From the NCBI GenBank assembly GCA_013696525.1, contig JACCYK010000261.1, forward strand, positions 1 through 5,514: 5,514 nt of DNA, in the 5' to 3' direction. Origin of the DNA: Chloroflexia bacterium (GTDB lineage: Bacteria > Chloroflexota > Chloroflexia > Thermomicrobiales > UBA6265). The translations under genes were made by a program, and so were the position numbers. The notes beneath the pieces were generated by a model, which did not search any database, had not been told where the DNA came from, and saw nothing but the letters and a program-made list of their open reading frames with translations. Below are positions 1 to 5,514 of this stretch, piece by piece; the stretch's first letter is position 1, and every line of letters starts with the position of its first letter.

Positions 1-729
1 GGCGATGATCAGCGCCGGCGCCGTGATCGATCCGATCAGCTCGTCCGGCCAGCCCGTCCACTCCCGGTCCATTTGCTGTTTCTTGGCGAACACGTCCGGC
101 CAGGCGTCCGGGTTGGGCGCCACCCGCAGGTACTCCTCATGAAACGGGGAGCCGGCCAGCATCTCGACGGTCATGTGCTCAAGGCCCGCCAGGAGCTCGG
201 AGTGGAACCCCTCCGGCTTGATGATGACCGTTGCCAGCACTAGCTTGCGAACCAGATCGGGCCGCTTGGTGGCAACCTCCAAGGCGACGGCGCTGCCGAT
301 GCTATAGCCAAAGAGATCGGCTTGGTCGATCTCGAGGTACTCCAGCAGGGCGATGGTGTCGTCCACCATCAAGTCGTAGCGCAAGGGGCGGTCGATATCG
401 CCGGTATGACCGTGGCCTTGCTGCTCGACGCCGATCACCTGGCGGGTCGTGGAGAGGGCCGGCAGCACCCGCCCGAAGTCGATATTGATCGTCGAGAAGC
501 CGCCGTGCAGCAGCATCAGCGGCACGCCGCCGGTGCCGTGGATCTCGTGGTACATCTCCAAGGCGTTGACCGGGGCGTAGCCGGTCCTGGGTGCGGTGTC
601 TGTCATCTGGTCTCCTTGTTCCCTCGCTGGTGTCGCCGTCCCGGCGTCCGTGCGCGCGAATGTTCGTACCGGTGCCGCCAGGGCCGTGCCGGTGGTGGCA
701 ACCATAGCCACAAACGTCCGTCGGTGCAT
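1..729 (-). CDS. Alpha/beta hydrolase with probable Tat signal peptide, C-terminus cut by window edge
   Basis: This is an alpha/beta-fold hydrolase whose last part lies beyond position 1; 243 residues are visible. The fold is shown by the oxyanion-type loop LLHGG (H75 G76 G77), a GQQGH-like stretch after strand 4 (EQQGHGHTGD) and the nucleophile elbow GYSIG with Ser143. The acid and the catalytic His must lie outside the window. From the ATG at 729 the protein begins MHRRTFVAMVATTGTALAAP, which has an RR pair, a hydrophobic stretch and an ALA-A cleavage-like site, as in a twin-arginine or Sec signal. The start at 729 has GAGG about 5 bases upstream. A second in-frame ATG at 606 (codon 42) has a stronger AAGGAG site and would give a cytoplasmic enzyme starting MTDTAPRTGYAPV. 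The gene lies 42 bases after the DHFR-like gene and is probably co-transcribed with it. The substrate is unknown; esterase or epoxide-hydrolase-like activity is only a family-level guess. Confidence 0.88.
   Translation of the reverse strand, partial: MHRRTFVAMVATTGTALAAPVRTFARTDAGTATPAREQGDQMTDTAPRTGYAPVNALEMYHEIHGTGGVPLMLLHGGFSTINIDFGRVLPALSTTRQVIGVEQQGHGHTGDIDRPLRYDLMVDDTIALLEYLEIDQADLFGYSIGSAVALEVATKRPDLVRKLVLATVIIKPEGFHSELLAGLEHMTVEMLAGSPFHEEYLRVAPNPDAWPDVFAKKQQMDREWTGWPDELIGSITAPALIIA
612..617 (-). promoter_or_regulatory. Internal Shine-Dalgarno site for alternative hydrolase start at 606
   Basis: AAGGAG on the minus strand lies 5 bases before the in-frame ATG at 604-606. It matches the anti-Shine-Dalgarno sequence better than the GAGGA site (734-738) in front of the ATG at 729. 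It therefore supports either a leaderless cytoplasmic form or a second isoform without the signal peptide. Which start is used cannot be decided from the sequence. Confidence 0.5.
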
Positions 730-771
730 GTCATCCTCACCCCGCCGTTCGCGGGCCGGAGAGCTTCGGGA

Positions 772-1338
772 TTAGTGGCCAACCGGCTGATACGTGAGCG
801 CGAGCACGCCGTTGGTGAAGGTCTCGGCCTTGACCAGCTTCAGGTCTTGCTGACTGACCGTGTCGCCGAAGAGCGGCTTTCCCCGCCCGAGGACCACGGG
901 ATTCAGCAGGAGCTGATACTCGTCGATGAGCCCGGCGTTAGCGAGCTGAGCGACGATGCTGGCGCTGCCGAGGAGGGCGATGTTCTTGCCCGGAAGCACT
1001 TTCAACCGGCGCACCTCACCTTCGATGTCGTCACGGACGACGGTGGTGTTATTCCAGTTGGCCTGCTCGAGGGTTCGGGAGAAGATGACCTTGGGCGTCT
1101 CGTTCATATGGTTGACCAGGCCGGGGTCTTCTTCCGCCGCGTGCTCGGTTGGCCAGTAGCCGGCCATGATGTCGTAGGTGACACGTCCCATCAGGATCGT
1201 GTCGGTGGCCGCTTGCTGGTCCGCGATCGCGCGCGCCATCTCGTCGTTGAAGCTGGTAAGTGTCCATTCCATCGTATCCCCAACATCGGACATCAGGCCG
1301 TCGAGGGTGACGAACTCGGCGGCGATCACTTTGCGCAT
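772..1338 (-). CDS. Dihydrofolate reductase family protein (RibD C-terminal-like, YyaP/YwjB type)
   Basis: This is a complete 188-residue protein of the DHFR/RibD-C superfamily, which binds NADPH in a Rossmann-like fold in the cytoplasm. The family features are visible in order: an N-terminal strand with TLDG (residues 11-14, the place of the usual SLDG), ILMGRVTYD (48-56), KVIFSRTL (83-90), ALLGSASIVAQL (121-132, the glycine-containing nucleotide-binding turn), LIDEY (137-141) and NPVVLGRGKPLF (146-157). The length fits stand-alone members. These proteins are commonly annotated as dihydrofolate reductase, but most lack proven folate activity and their substrates are unknown, so I give no gene symbol. 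The ATG at 1338 is preceded by AAAGGA 8 bases upstream. It is the first gene of a likely two-gene unit with the alpha/beta hydrolase that follows after 42 bases. A candidate promoter and operator lie about 130-170 bases upstream. Confidence 0.9.
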   Translation of the reverse strand: MRKVIAAEFVTLDGLMSDVGDTMEWTLTSFNDEMARAIADQQAATDTILMGRVTYDIMAGYWPTEHAAEEDPGLVNHMNETPKVIFSRTLEQANWNNTTVVRDDIEGEVRRLKVLPGKNIALLGSASIVAQLANAGLIDEYQLLLNPVVLGRGKPLFGDTVSQQDLKLVKAETFTNGVLALTYQPVGH

Positions 1339-1361
1339 TTCGGAGGTCCTTTCGTGTCGTT

Positions 1362-1381
1362 GCGAGCGGCTCCGCGCTCGC
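1362..1381 (-). promoter_or_regulatory. Leader hairpin before the DHFR-like gene
   Basis: GCGAGCG (1362-1368) and CGCTCGC (1375-1381) form a perfect 7-bp stem with a 6-base loop. In the transcript from the candidate promoter it would sit about 23 bases before the start codon, just upstream of the AAAGGA ribosome site. It could stabilise the leader or influence translation. There is no U-run, so it is not a typical terminator. Hairpins of this size also occur by chance in DNA this rich in GC. Confidence 0.25.
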
Positions 1382-1464
1382 TAGCCCGGTCGTCGCGCCA
1401 CGGTCGGCACGACGCCCTCGGTTGTGGGTCGTTCGTGGTCGGACAATGATCGACCCGAGAACAG

Positions 1465-1493
1465 ACTATCGAGGGTAAATGGCGCGACGACAA
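1465..1493 (-). promoter_or_regulatory. Candidate sigma-70-type promoter for the DHFR-like/hydrolase unit
   Basis: On the minus strand TTGTCG (1488-1493, four of six matches to TTGACA) is followed after exactly 17 bases by GATAGT (1465-1470, four of six matches to TATAAT, with the important second A and last T). The stretch is locally AT-rich against a GC-rich background and faces the DHFR-like gene, giving a leader of roughly 120 bases. The match is modest and the sigma-factor preference of the organism is unknown. Confidence 0.4.
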
Positions 1494-1512
1494 TTACCTC
1501 GCGGGTAATGGC
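1473..1512. promoter_or_regulatory. Palindromic operator candidate overlapping the promoter
   Basis: ATTACC (1493-1498) and GGTAAT (1504-1509) form a perfect inverted repeat with a 5-base spacer, a 17-bp palindrome typical in size for a dimeric repressor. A related half-site, GGTAAAT (1474-1480), lies between the -35 and -10 elements. The two GGTAA-type sites are also direct repeats (GGGTAAATGGC at 1473-1483 and GGGTAATGGC at 1503-1512) spaced 30 bases, about three helical turns. The palindrome touches the -35 element, so binding would probably repress. The cognate regulator is not identified; a MarR-like C-terminus at the right edge is one of several possibilities. Confidence 0.4.
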
Positions 1513-1572
1513 TTCCCGACGGGTGCTGGCTCGGGGTCGACGGCGCTGACTTGGCTGCACCCGGCGGAGGCG

Positions 1573-1619
1573 ACGCCGGCCGGCCTGGCCCGCCGCGGCA
1601 CGCGGTCCGAGGCCGGCGT
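1573..1619 (-). terminator. GC-rich inverted repeat just downstream of the HicB-like gene, weak terminator candidate
   Basis: ACGCCGGCC (1573-1581) and GGCCGGCGT (1611-1619) are a perfect 9-bp inverted repeat with a 29-base interior, 11 bases after the end of the HicB-like gene. It sits where the gnd-zwf-hicB transcript would be expected to end. No T-run follows on the minus strand and the loop is long, so an intrinsic terminator is only a possibility. Confidence 0.22.
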
Positions 1620-1630
1620 TCGTTCATTGG

Positions 1631-1872
1631 CTACGAAACGGCGGCCGCGGCCGGCACCTCGACCTCGATCTTCGTCAGCACGCAATCGAGTGGCTCGGCC
1701 GGCACCTCTTCGTCGTGCCGGATCCGATCCCTACTATCAAGTCTGGCCGCTTCTCCGGCCGCCTGTAGCGCGGCTTCGATGGTCTCTCCCTGGGTGACGA
1801 CCCCGAGGACTGGAACGTAGGCCACGTAACCGGGGGGGTGCTCCCCGGTGAGAGCAGAACGGTGTAGTGCAT
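1631..1872 (-). pseudogene. HicB-like antitoxin-family gene, frameshifted at a C7 run
   Basis: The ATG at 1872 has a near-ideal AGGAGG site (1878-1883) 5 bases upstream and begins MHYTVLL, a typical HicB strand. This frame then loses similarity. From the run of seven C (1832-1838) onward the neighbouring frame reads GYVAYVPVLGVVTQGETIEA, then AALQAAGEAA and EEVPAEPLDCVLTKIEVEVP, to the TAG at 1631-1633. Adding one C to the run joins both parts into MHYTVLLSPGSTPPGYVAYV... of 80 residues, a normal length for a small HicB-fold protein: strand, glycine turn, YVAYVP, V.QGET, helix. It has no obvious added DNA-binding domain. HicB proteins usually neutralise the HicA RNase, but no hicA lies next to it. 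It starts 18 bases after the zwf stop and is probably co-transcribed with gnd and zwf. The shift may be a true mutation, slippage-dependent expression or a sequencing error in the homopolymer. Confidence 0.8.
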
Positions 1873-1890
1873 CGGTGCCTCCTCTAGACG

Positions 1891-3573
1891 CTACGGGCGG
1901 CGCCAGGAGCGGGCGTCGCGCTCGATCATCGCGTCGGCCTTGGCCGGGCCCCAGGTGCCGGCCTCGTAGGGGCGGACCGGGGGCGTCGCCGGGTCGGCCC
2001 AGGCGTCGAGGATCGGCTGCATGATCATCCAGGCGGCCTCGATCTCGTCGCGCCGGGTGAAGAGGGTCGGGTCGCCGAACATGGCGTCCAGGAGCAACCG
2101 CTCGTAGGCATCGACCCCGGCCTGGCCGAACGACGAGCCGTAGAGGAAATCCATCCGCACCGTGCGGAGCTGGGTACCGGCGCCGGGGACTTTGGCCGCG
2201 AAGCGGATCGCGATCCCCTCGTCCGGCTGGATCCGGAGGCTGATCACGTTTGGCGTCAGGTCGAACTGGCCGACGCTCTGGAACATCAGGTGCGGCACCT
2301 GCTTGAATTGGATCGCGATCTCGGTGACCCGGCGCGGCAGGCGCTTGCCCGTCCGCAGGTAGAAGGGCACCCCGTTCCACCGCCAGTTGTCGATTTGCAG
2401 CCGCAGGGCGATGAAGGTATCGGTGCCGCTGGCCGGCGCGACCTCCTCTTCCTCGCGATAACCCGGCACCGGCCGGCCGCCGACGAACCCGGCCTCGTAC
2501 TGGCCGCGCACCACCCGCGTCGCCACATCGTCCCCCACCGGGGGCACGACCGAGCGCAGCACCTTGACCTTCTCGTCGCGGACGGCGTTGCCATTAAAGA
2601 AGGCGGGCGGCTCCATCGCCACCACGGTCAGCAATTGCAACAGGTGACTCTGGACCATGTCGCGCAGGGCGCCCGATTCCTCATAGTAGCCGCCGCGGCC
2701 TTCGACCCCGATCGCCTCGGCGGCGGTGATCTGGACGTGATCGACGTACTGCCGGTTCCAGACCGGGTCGAACAGGATGTTGGCGAAACGGAAGGCGAGC
2801 ACGTTTTGGACCGTCTCTTTGCCGAGATAGTGATCGATCCGGTAGATCTGGCGTTCCGAGAAGATCGTCGCCATCTCCGCGATCAGGGCGCGGGCGCTGG
2901 CCAGGTCGTGCCCAAACGGCTTCTCGATCACGATCCGGTGCCAGCCCTCGGCCGGCTCCGCGTAGTTGGCCTGCCGCTCGGAGACGCCGGCGGCGGCGAG
3001 ACCGCGAATGATCGGCAGGTAATAGCTGGGCGAGGTTGCCAGATAGAAGAGCCGGTTGCCCAGCGAGCGGTGGTCGCGGTCGATCTCGGTCAGGTGCTTG
3101 CCGAGCGCGGCATAGGTCGCCGGCGTGCTGAAATCGCCTCGCACGTACGACAAGCGGCGAGCGAACAGCTCCCAGCTCTCGTCCGTGACCGGGGTCCGTG
3201 CCGATTCGGTCACCGCGGCCCGCATCTCGTTCTGAAAATCCCGCTCACTCCAGCCCCGGTGGGAGACGCCGGTGATGGTAAAGCCCTCGGGCAGAGGTTG
3301 GCCGACCGCCAGGTCGTAGAGCGACGGCATGAGTTTGCGGGCGGTCAGATCGCCGCTGACGCCGAAGATGACCATCGCGCAGGGGGCGGGCATCCGGTCC
3401 AGCGGGCCGGAGCGGAGCGGGTTGTGGACCGCCGGATCGGTGGCCCAGGCATCGAAGGCGGGCGACCAGAGCTCGCTCGGTTGCGCCAGCGTGTCGAACG
3501 GCTCCGCGCCGTCCGCGGTGTCCGGCTCTGCCGGTGGCTCGGGGGGGCGGGTTGTGGTGCGGGCGTCGGTCAT
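1891..3573 (-). CDS. zwf: Glucose-6-phosphate dehydrogenase
   Basis: The enzyme oxidises glucose-6-phosphate to 6-phosphogluconolactone and reduces NADP+ in the cytoplasm, the first step of the oxidative pentose phosphate pathway. The 560-residue protein shows the nucleotide-binding FGVSGDLTARKL (70-81), IEKPFG (216-221), the signature RIDHYLGKE (245-253) with Asp247, RDMVQSH (304-310) whose His310 corresponds to the catalytic base, and YLRTGKRLP (405-413) at the substrate site. The start at 3573 has GGAGG 5 bases upstream. The protein is about 65-70 residues longer than the E. coli enzyme, mostly through a proline- and acid-rich N-terminal extension before NPLR (51-54); the segment from NPLR to MVIFG resembles the N-terminus of other high-GC bacterial Zwf proteins, so the internal Met61 is not the likely start. 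It follows gnd by 120 bases and precedes the HicB-like gene by 18. No opcA or pgl is visible. Confidence 0.97.
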   Translation of the reverse strand: MTDARTTTRPPEPPAEPDTADGAEPFDTLAQPSELWSPAFDAWATDPAVHNPLRSGPLDRMPAPCAMVIFGVSGDLTARKLMPSLYDLAVGQPLPEGFTITGVSHRGWSERDFQNEMRAAVTESARTPVTDESWELFARRLSYVRGDFSTPATYAALGKHLTEIDRDHRSLGNRLFYLATSPSYYLPIIRGLAAAGVSERQANYAEPAEGWHRIVIEKPFGHDLASARALIAEMATIFSERQIYRIDHYLGKETVQNVLAFRFANILFDPVWNRQYVDHVQITAAEAIGVEGRGGYYEESGALRDMVQSHLLQLLTVVAMEPPAFFNGNAVRDEKVKVLRSVVPPVGDDVATRVVRGQYEAGFVGGRPVPGYREEEEVAPASGTDTFIALRLQIDNWRWNGVPFYLRTGKRLPRRVTEIAIQFKQVPHLMFQSVGQFDLTPNVISLRIQPDEGIAIRFAAKVPGAGTQLRTVRMDFLYGSSFGQAGVDAYERLLLDAMFGDPTLFTRRDEIEAAWMIMQPILDAWADPATPPVRPYEAGTWGPAKADAMIERDARSWRRP

Positions 3574-3596
3574 CGGTTCCTCCCCGTTTCAATCCC

Positions 3597-3618
3597 CACT
3601 CGTCCCGAGCGTCGAGTG
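3597..3618 (-). promoter_or_regulatory. Small hairpin in the gnd-zwf spacer
   Basis: CACTCG (3597-3602) and CGAGTG (3613-3618) form a perfect 6-bp stem with a 10-base loop, about 14 bases upstream of the zwf ribosome site. The 120-base spacer otherwise shows no gene and no convincing promoter. The hairpin may protect or tune the zwf leader, or may be chance. Confidence 0.2.
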
Positions 3619-3693
3619 CAACGGCGCGAGATTTCGATCCATCCACCTCTCGGGTCGAGCGGGGCGGCGATGTGCCAGCATTGCCCCATCGGA

Positions 3694-5172
3694 TCATTGC
3701 CGTACCGGCGCCTCCTGCTGGCCCCAGACGGTATGGAAGATGCCGTCGCGGTCGAGCCGGCGGTAGGTGTGGGCGCCGAAGAAGTCGCGTTGGGCCTGGA
3801 CCAGGTTGGCCGGCAGCCGTTCGGTGCGGAAGGTGTCGAAGTAGTCGAGCGAGGCGCTGAGGGCGGGACAGGGCAGGCCGAGCGTCCGCGCCACCTGGAT
3901 CGCCCGCCGGGCGCCGGCGGCGGTGGCGTTGACCGTCTCCGCGATGTGCGGCGCCAGCAGCAGGTTGTTCAACTCGGGGTCGGCGCCGAAGGCTTCCCGG
4001 ATCGGGTCGAGGAGCTTGGCCCGGATGATGCAGCCGCCCTTCCAGATGCGGGCGATCTCGGACAGGTTCAGGCCGTAGTCGTAGCTGACGCTGGCGGCCC
4101 GCAGCAGGGCCATGCCCTGTGCATACGACGAAACTTTGGCGAAGAGGAGGGCGTCTTCGAGCGTGGCCAGGAATTCTTCACGATCGAGATCGAGGCTGGC
4201 GGGGTCGACCTCGGGACCGTGCAGCACCTCGCTGGCAATCAGCCGTTGCCCCTTGCTCGACGACATGCTTCGGGCCGCCACCGCGGCGTCGATGGTGGGG
4301 ATCGGGGTCCCAAGCTCTAACGCGCTCTGGCTGGTCCAGCGGCCGGTGCCTTTCTGCTCGGCCTGGTCCAGGATCAGATCGACCAGCGGCTGGTTCGTCT
4401 CGGGGTCGGTCTCCGTCAGCACGGCGGCGGTGACCTCGATCAGGTAGGAGGCCAGGCGGCCCTCGTTCCACCGGAGGAAGACCTCGCCCAGCTCCGGCGC
4501 GGTCAGGCCCAGGGCGTGCTGCATGATGTCGTACGTCTCAGCGATGAGCTGCATGTCGCCGTACTCGATCCCGTTGTGGACCATCTTCACGTAATGGCCG
4601 CTGCCGCCGGGGCCGATGTAGGTGACGCAGGGGCCGGCCTCGGTCTTGGCGGCGATGGCGGTCAGCAACGGCTCCAGCACGTCGTAGGCGGCACGAGGTC
4701 CGCCCGGCATTAGGCTGGGACCGTGGAGGGCGCCCTCCTCGCCGCCGGAGACGCCCATGCCGACAAATTGCAATCCTTGCGCGGCCAGCTCGTTGCCGCG
4801 GCGCTCGGTATCGAGGAAGAAGGAGTTGCCGCCGTCGATGATGATGTCGCCTGCTTCCAGGGATGGCGCCAGCTCGGCGATCACCTCGTCGACCGGCGGC
4901 CCGGCCTTGACCATCAGCAGCACCCGGCGCGGCCGGGCCAGCGTCGCCACCAGGGTTTCGAGCGAGATCGTGCTGACGATTCCCGCCTCGGCGCCCCGCT
5001 CCGCCAGGAAGTGGTCGGTTCGGCTCTGAGTCCGGTTAGTGACCGAAATGGGGAACCCGTGATGGGCGATGTTCATCGCCAGGTTCTCGCCCATCACCGC
5101 CAGGCCGACCAGCCCGATCTGGCGATCGCCGGTGACCACGGCCGTCGCCTGCTTTTCAAGTGGCTCTGTCAT
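3694..5172 (-). CDS. gnd: 6-phosphogluconate dehydrogenase (decarboxylating)
   Basis: The enzyme converts 6-phosphogluconate and NADP+ to ribulose-5-phosphate, CO2 and NADPH in the cytoplasm. With the ATG at 5172 the protein has 492 residues, the size of the long, classical form. Visible in order are the Rossmann motif GLVGLAVMG (20-28), NRT (46-48) where the 2'-phosphate of NADP is bound, LLMVKAG (85-91), DGGNS (113-117), VSGGEEGA (141-148), GHYVKMVHNGIEYGD (192-206) with catalytic Lys196 and Glu203, and the family signature DQAEQKGTGRW (269-279). The C-terminal tail FRTERLPANLVQAQRDFFGAH reaches into the partner subunit in known dimers. A GTG at 5205 would add 11 residues (EPEPGRGQAL region), but the ATG at 5172 leaves a normal N-terminus and has AGG 5 bases upstream. 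It is followed by zwf after 120 bases on the same strand, consistent with joint expression for NADPH and pentose supply. Confidence 0.96.
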   Translation of the reverse strand: MTEPLEKQATAVVTGDRQIGLVGLAVMGENLAMNIAHHGFPISVTNRTQSRTDHFLAERGAEAGIVSTISLETLVATLARPRRVLLMVKAGPPVDEVIAELAPSLEAGDIIIDGGNSFFLDTERRGNELAAQGLQFVGMGVSGGEEGALHGPSLMPGGPRAAYDVLEPLLTAIAAKTEAGPCVTYIGPGGSGHYVKMVHNGIEYGDMQLIAETYDIMQHALGLTAPELGEVFLRWNEGRLASYLIEVTAAVLTETDPETNQPLVDLILDQAEQKGTGRWTSQSALELGTPIPTIDAAVAARSMSSSKGQRLIASEVLHGPEVDPASLDLDREEFLATLEDALLFAKVSSYAQGMALLRAASVSYDYGLNLSEIARIWKGGCIIRAKLLDPIREAFGADPELNNLLLAPHIAETVNATAAGARRAIQVARTLGLPCPALSASLDYFDTFRTERLPANLVQAQRDFFGAHTYRRLDRDGIFHTVWGQQEAPVRQ

Positions 5173-5234
5173 GAGTGCCTGCCCTCTGCCCGGTTCTGGC
5201 TCCACCGTCGATTGCTTGTCAGGCGTAGTCTACC

Positions 5235-5262
5235 GCTCGCGCCGGTGCCGCGGGGCGCGAGC
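5235..5262 (-). terminator. Strong GC hairpin between the MarR-like gene and gnd
   Basis: GCTCGCGCC (5235-5243) and GGCGCGAGC (5254-5262) form a perfect 9-bp stem with a 10-base loop in the 130-base spacer. It lies 41 bases after the stop of the upstream gene and 62 bases before the gnd ATG. No T-run follows on the minus strand, so it could be a Rho-independent-like terminator of an unusual kind, an attenuator or leader structure of gnd, or a regulator site. It is the only clear structure in the spacer; I found no good -35/-10 pair for gnd. Confidence 0.35.
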
Positions 5263-5302
5263 CGAAACCGTCGAGCACCGATTGTCCGGGCCACGGCATT
5301 GG

Positions 5303-5514
5303 TTAGCGGGGAGCTGGGCCCGGGTCCGACCGGGAACGAATCTGCTCGATCTGCTCGGCTGCGACGGCCTTCGCCGCCTGGAGGAACGCGAGGATCACGG
5401 CCAGATCGTCATCCTCGAATTGGGCCATGACGCCGAGCGTTGCCTGCCCCATCCCGCCATACAGCGCCAAGAGCGCTTGGGTGGCATCACCGGAGGTGGC
5501 CCGGACGATGACGC
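5303..5514 (-). CDS. C-terminal part of a probable MarR-family transcriptional regulator, cut by window edge
   Basis: An open frame enters from the right edge and ends at TAA (5303-5305), giving 69 residues. It reads VIVRATSGDATQALLALYGG, followed by a helix, then QFEDDDLAVILAFLQAAKAV and AAEQIEQIRSRSDPGPAPR. This pattern, a beta-wing exit (VIVRAT), a helix, an acidic F.DDDLA.I..FL segment and a final long helix, is what one sees in the dimerisation helices of MarR-type repressors. The winged-helix DNA-binding part lies outside the window, so the family call rests on the C-terminus only. It is on the same strand as gnd, 130 bases upstream, with a hairpin between. It may control neighbouring genes, but the sequence does not show which. 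Confidence 0.6.
   Translation of the reverse strand, partial: VIVRATSGDATQALLALYGGMGQATLGVMAQFEDDDLAVILAFLQAAKAVAAEQIEQIRSRSDPGPAPR

Larger units (their letters stand above)
1339..1630. other. Intergenic region between the HicB-like gene and the DHFR-like gene
   Basis: I see no convincing gene in these 292 bases. The open frames that cross it are arginine- and proline-rich shadows without a ribosome site or family motif. In particular, no HicA-like toxin frame (about 60 residues, with a GSH motif) is present. What it does hold is a minus-strand promoter candidate (1465-1493), a palindrome with a related half-site (1473-1512), a leader hairpin (1362-1381) and a GC-rich inverted repeat near the HicB-like stop (1573-1619). 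The part around 1461-1509 is more AT-rich than its surroundings, as expected for a regulatory stretch. Confidence 0.6.

Noticed and set aside
322..1449. 375-codon open frame on the plus strand
   Set aside because: It lies antisense to the hydrolase and the DHFR-like gene, which both show clear family motifs on the minus strand.
1339..1630. Possible hicA toxin gene next to the HicB-like gene
   Set aside because: None of the frames in this gap shows a HicA-like size with its conserved GSH motif and basic dsRBD-like fold; those present are shadows.
1631..2380. Long minus-strand frame of 249 codons ending with the HicB-like sequence
   Set aside because: Its upstream two thirds overlap zwf out of frame and are Arg/Pro/Gly-rich shadow. 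Only the end is real, and the ribosome site and MHYTVLL start show that the gene begins at 1872.
3245..3697. 150-codon minus-strand frame over the gnd-zwf spacer
   Set aside because: It overlaps the zwf 5' end in another frame, and its sequence is Arg/Pro/His-rich without recognisable motifs.
2290..4320. 676-codon open frame on the plus strand
   Set aside because: It is antisense to zwf and gnd, with composition typical of a GC-rich shadow frame (runs of Gly, Arg, Val, Asp and His), no family motif and no ribosome site; both sense genes carry full catalytic motifs.
5173..5205. GTG start for gnd at 5205
   Set aside because: It adds 11 residues not expected in the family. The ATG at 5172 gives a normal 492-residue protein and has an acceptable AGG spacing.
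5227..5232. TAGACT on the minus strand as a -10 element for gnd
   Set aside because: No -35-like sequence lies at a suitable distance upstream (CCCCGC at 17 bases) and there is no extended -10 TG, so I do not annotate a promoter.

Overview
The window is GC-rich bacterial DNA in which every supported gene is read from the minus strand, so the order of transcription runs from the right edge to the left. The large plus-strand open frames are antisense shadows. Codon use, the high GC content and the style of the proteins (a Zwf with an NPLR...PC.MVIFG N-terminus, a solo HicB-like protein) would suit a high-GC lineage such as Chloroflexota (Thermomicrobia-like) or Actinomycetota. This placement is a guess, because no rRNA or other marker is present.

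Right edge (5514 to 5303): the C-terminal 69 residues of a helical protein that resembles the C-terminal part of a MarR-type regulator, cut by the window edge. After a spacer with a strong GC hairpin comes the best-supported block, the oxidative pentose phosphate genes gnd (6-phosphogluconate dehydrogenase, 5172 to 3694) and zwf (glucose-6-phosphate dehydrogenase, 3573 to 1891). Together they supply two of the three steps from glucose-6-phosphate to ribulose-5-phosphate and both NADPH-forming reactions; the lactonase gene (pgl) is not in the window. Eighteen bases after zwf, with a near-ideal ribosome binding site, starts a small HicB-like gene (1872 to 1631). It is out of frame at a run of seven C and becomes a clean 80-residue HicB-like protein if one C is added. 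No HicA toxin gene accompanies it.

A gap of about 290 bases (1630 to 1339) separates this block from a second transcription unit. It holds a candidate sigma-70-type promoter on the minus strand, a 17-bp palindrome and a third related half-site that overlap this promoter, and a leader hairpin. The unit consists of a dihydrofolate-reductase/RibD-C-like protein (1338 to 772) and an alpha/beta hydrolase (729 to beyond the left edge). The hydrolase has two good in-frame starts: one gives a twin-arginine-type signal peptide, the other a cytoplasmic protein.

The points most worth a second look are the frameshifted orphan HicB-like gene behind gnd-zwf, the dual start of the hydrolase, and the palindromic operator candidate over the promoter of the DHFR-like/hydrolase unit. 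I saw no mobile element, CRISPR array, tRNA or rRNA.
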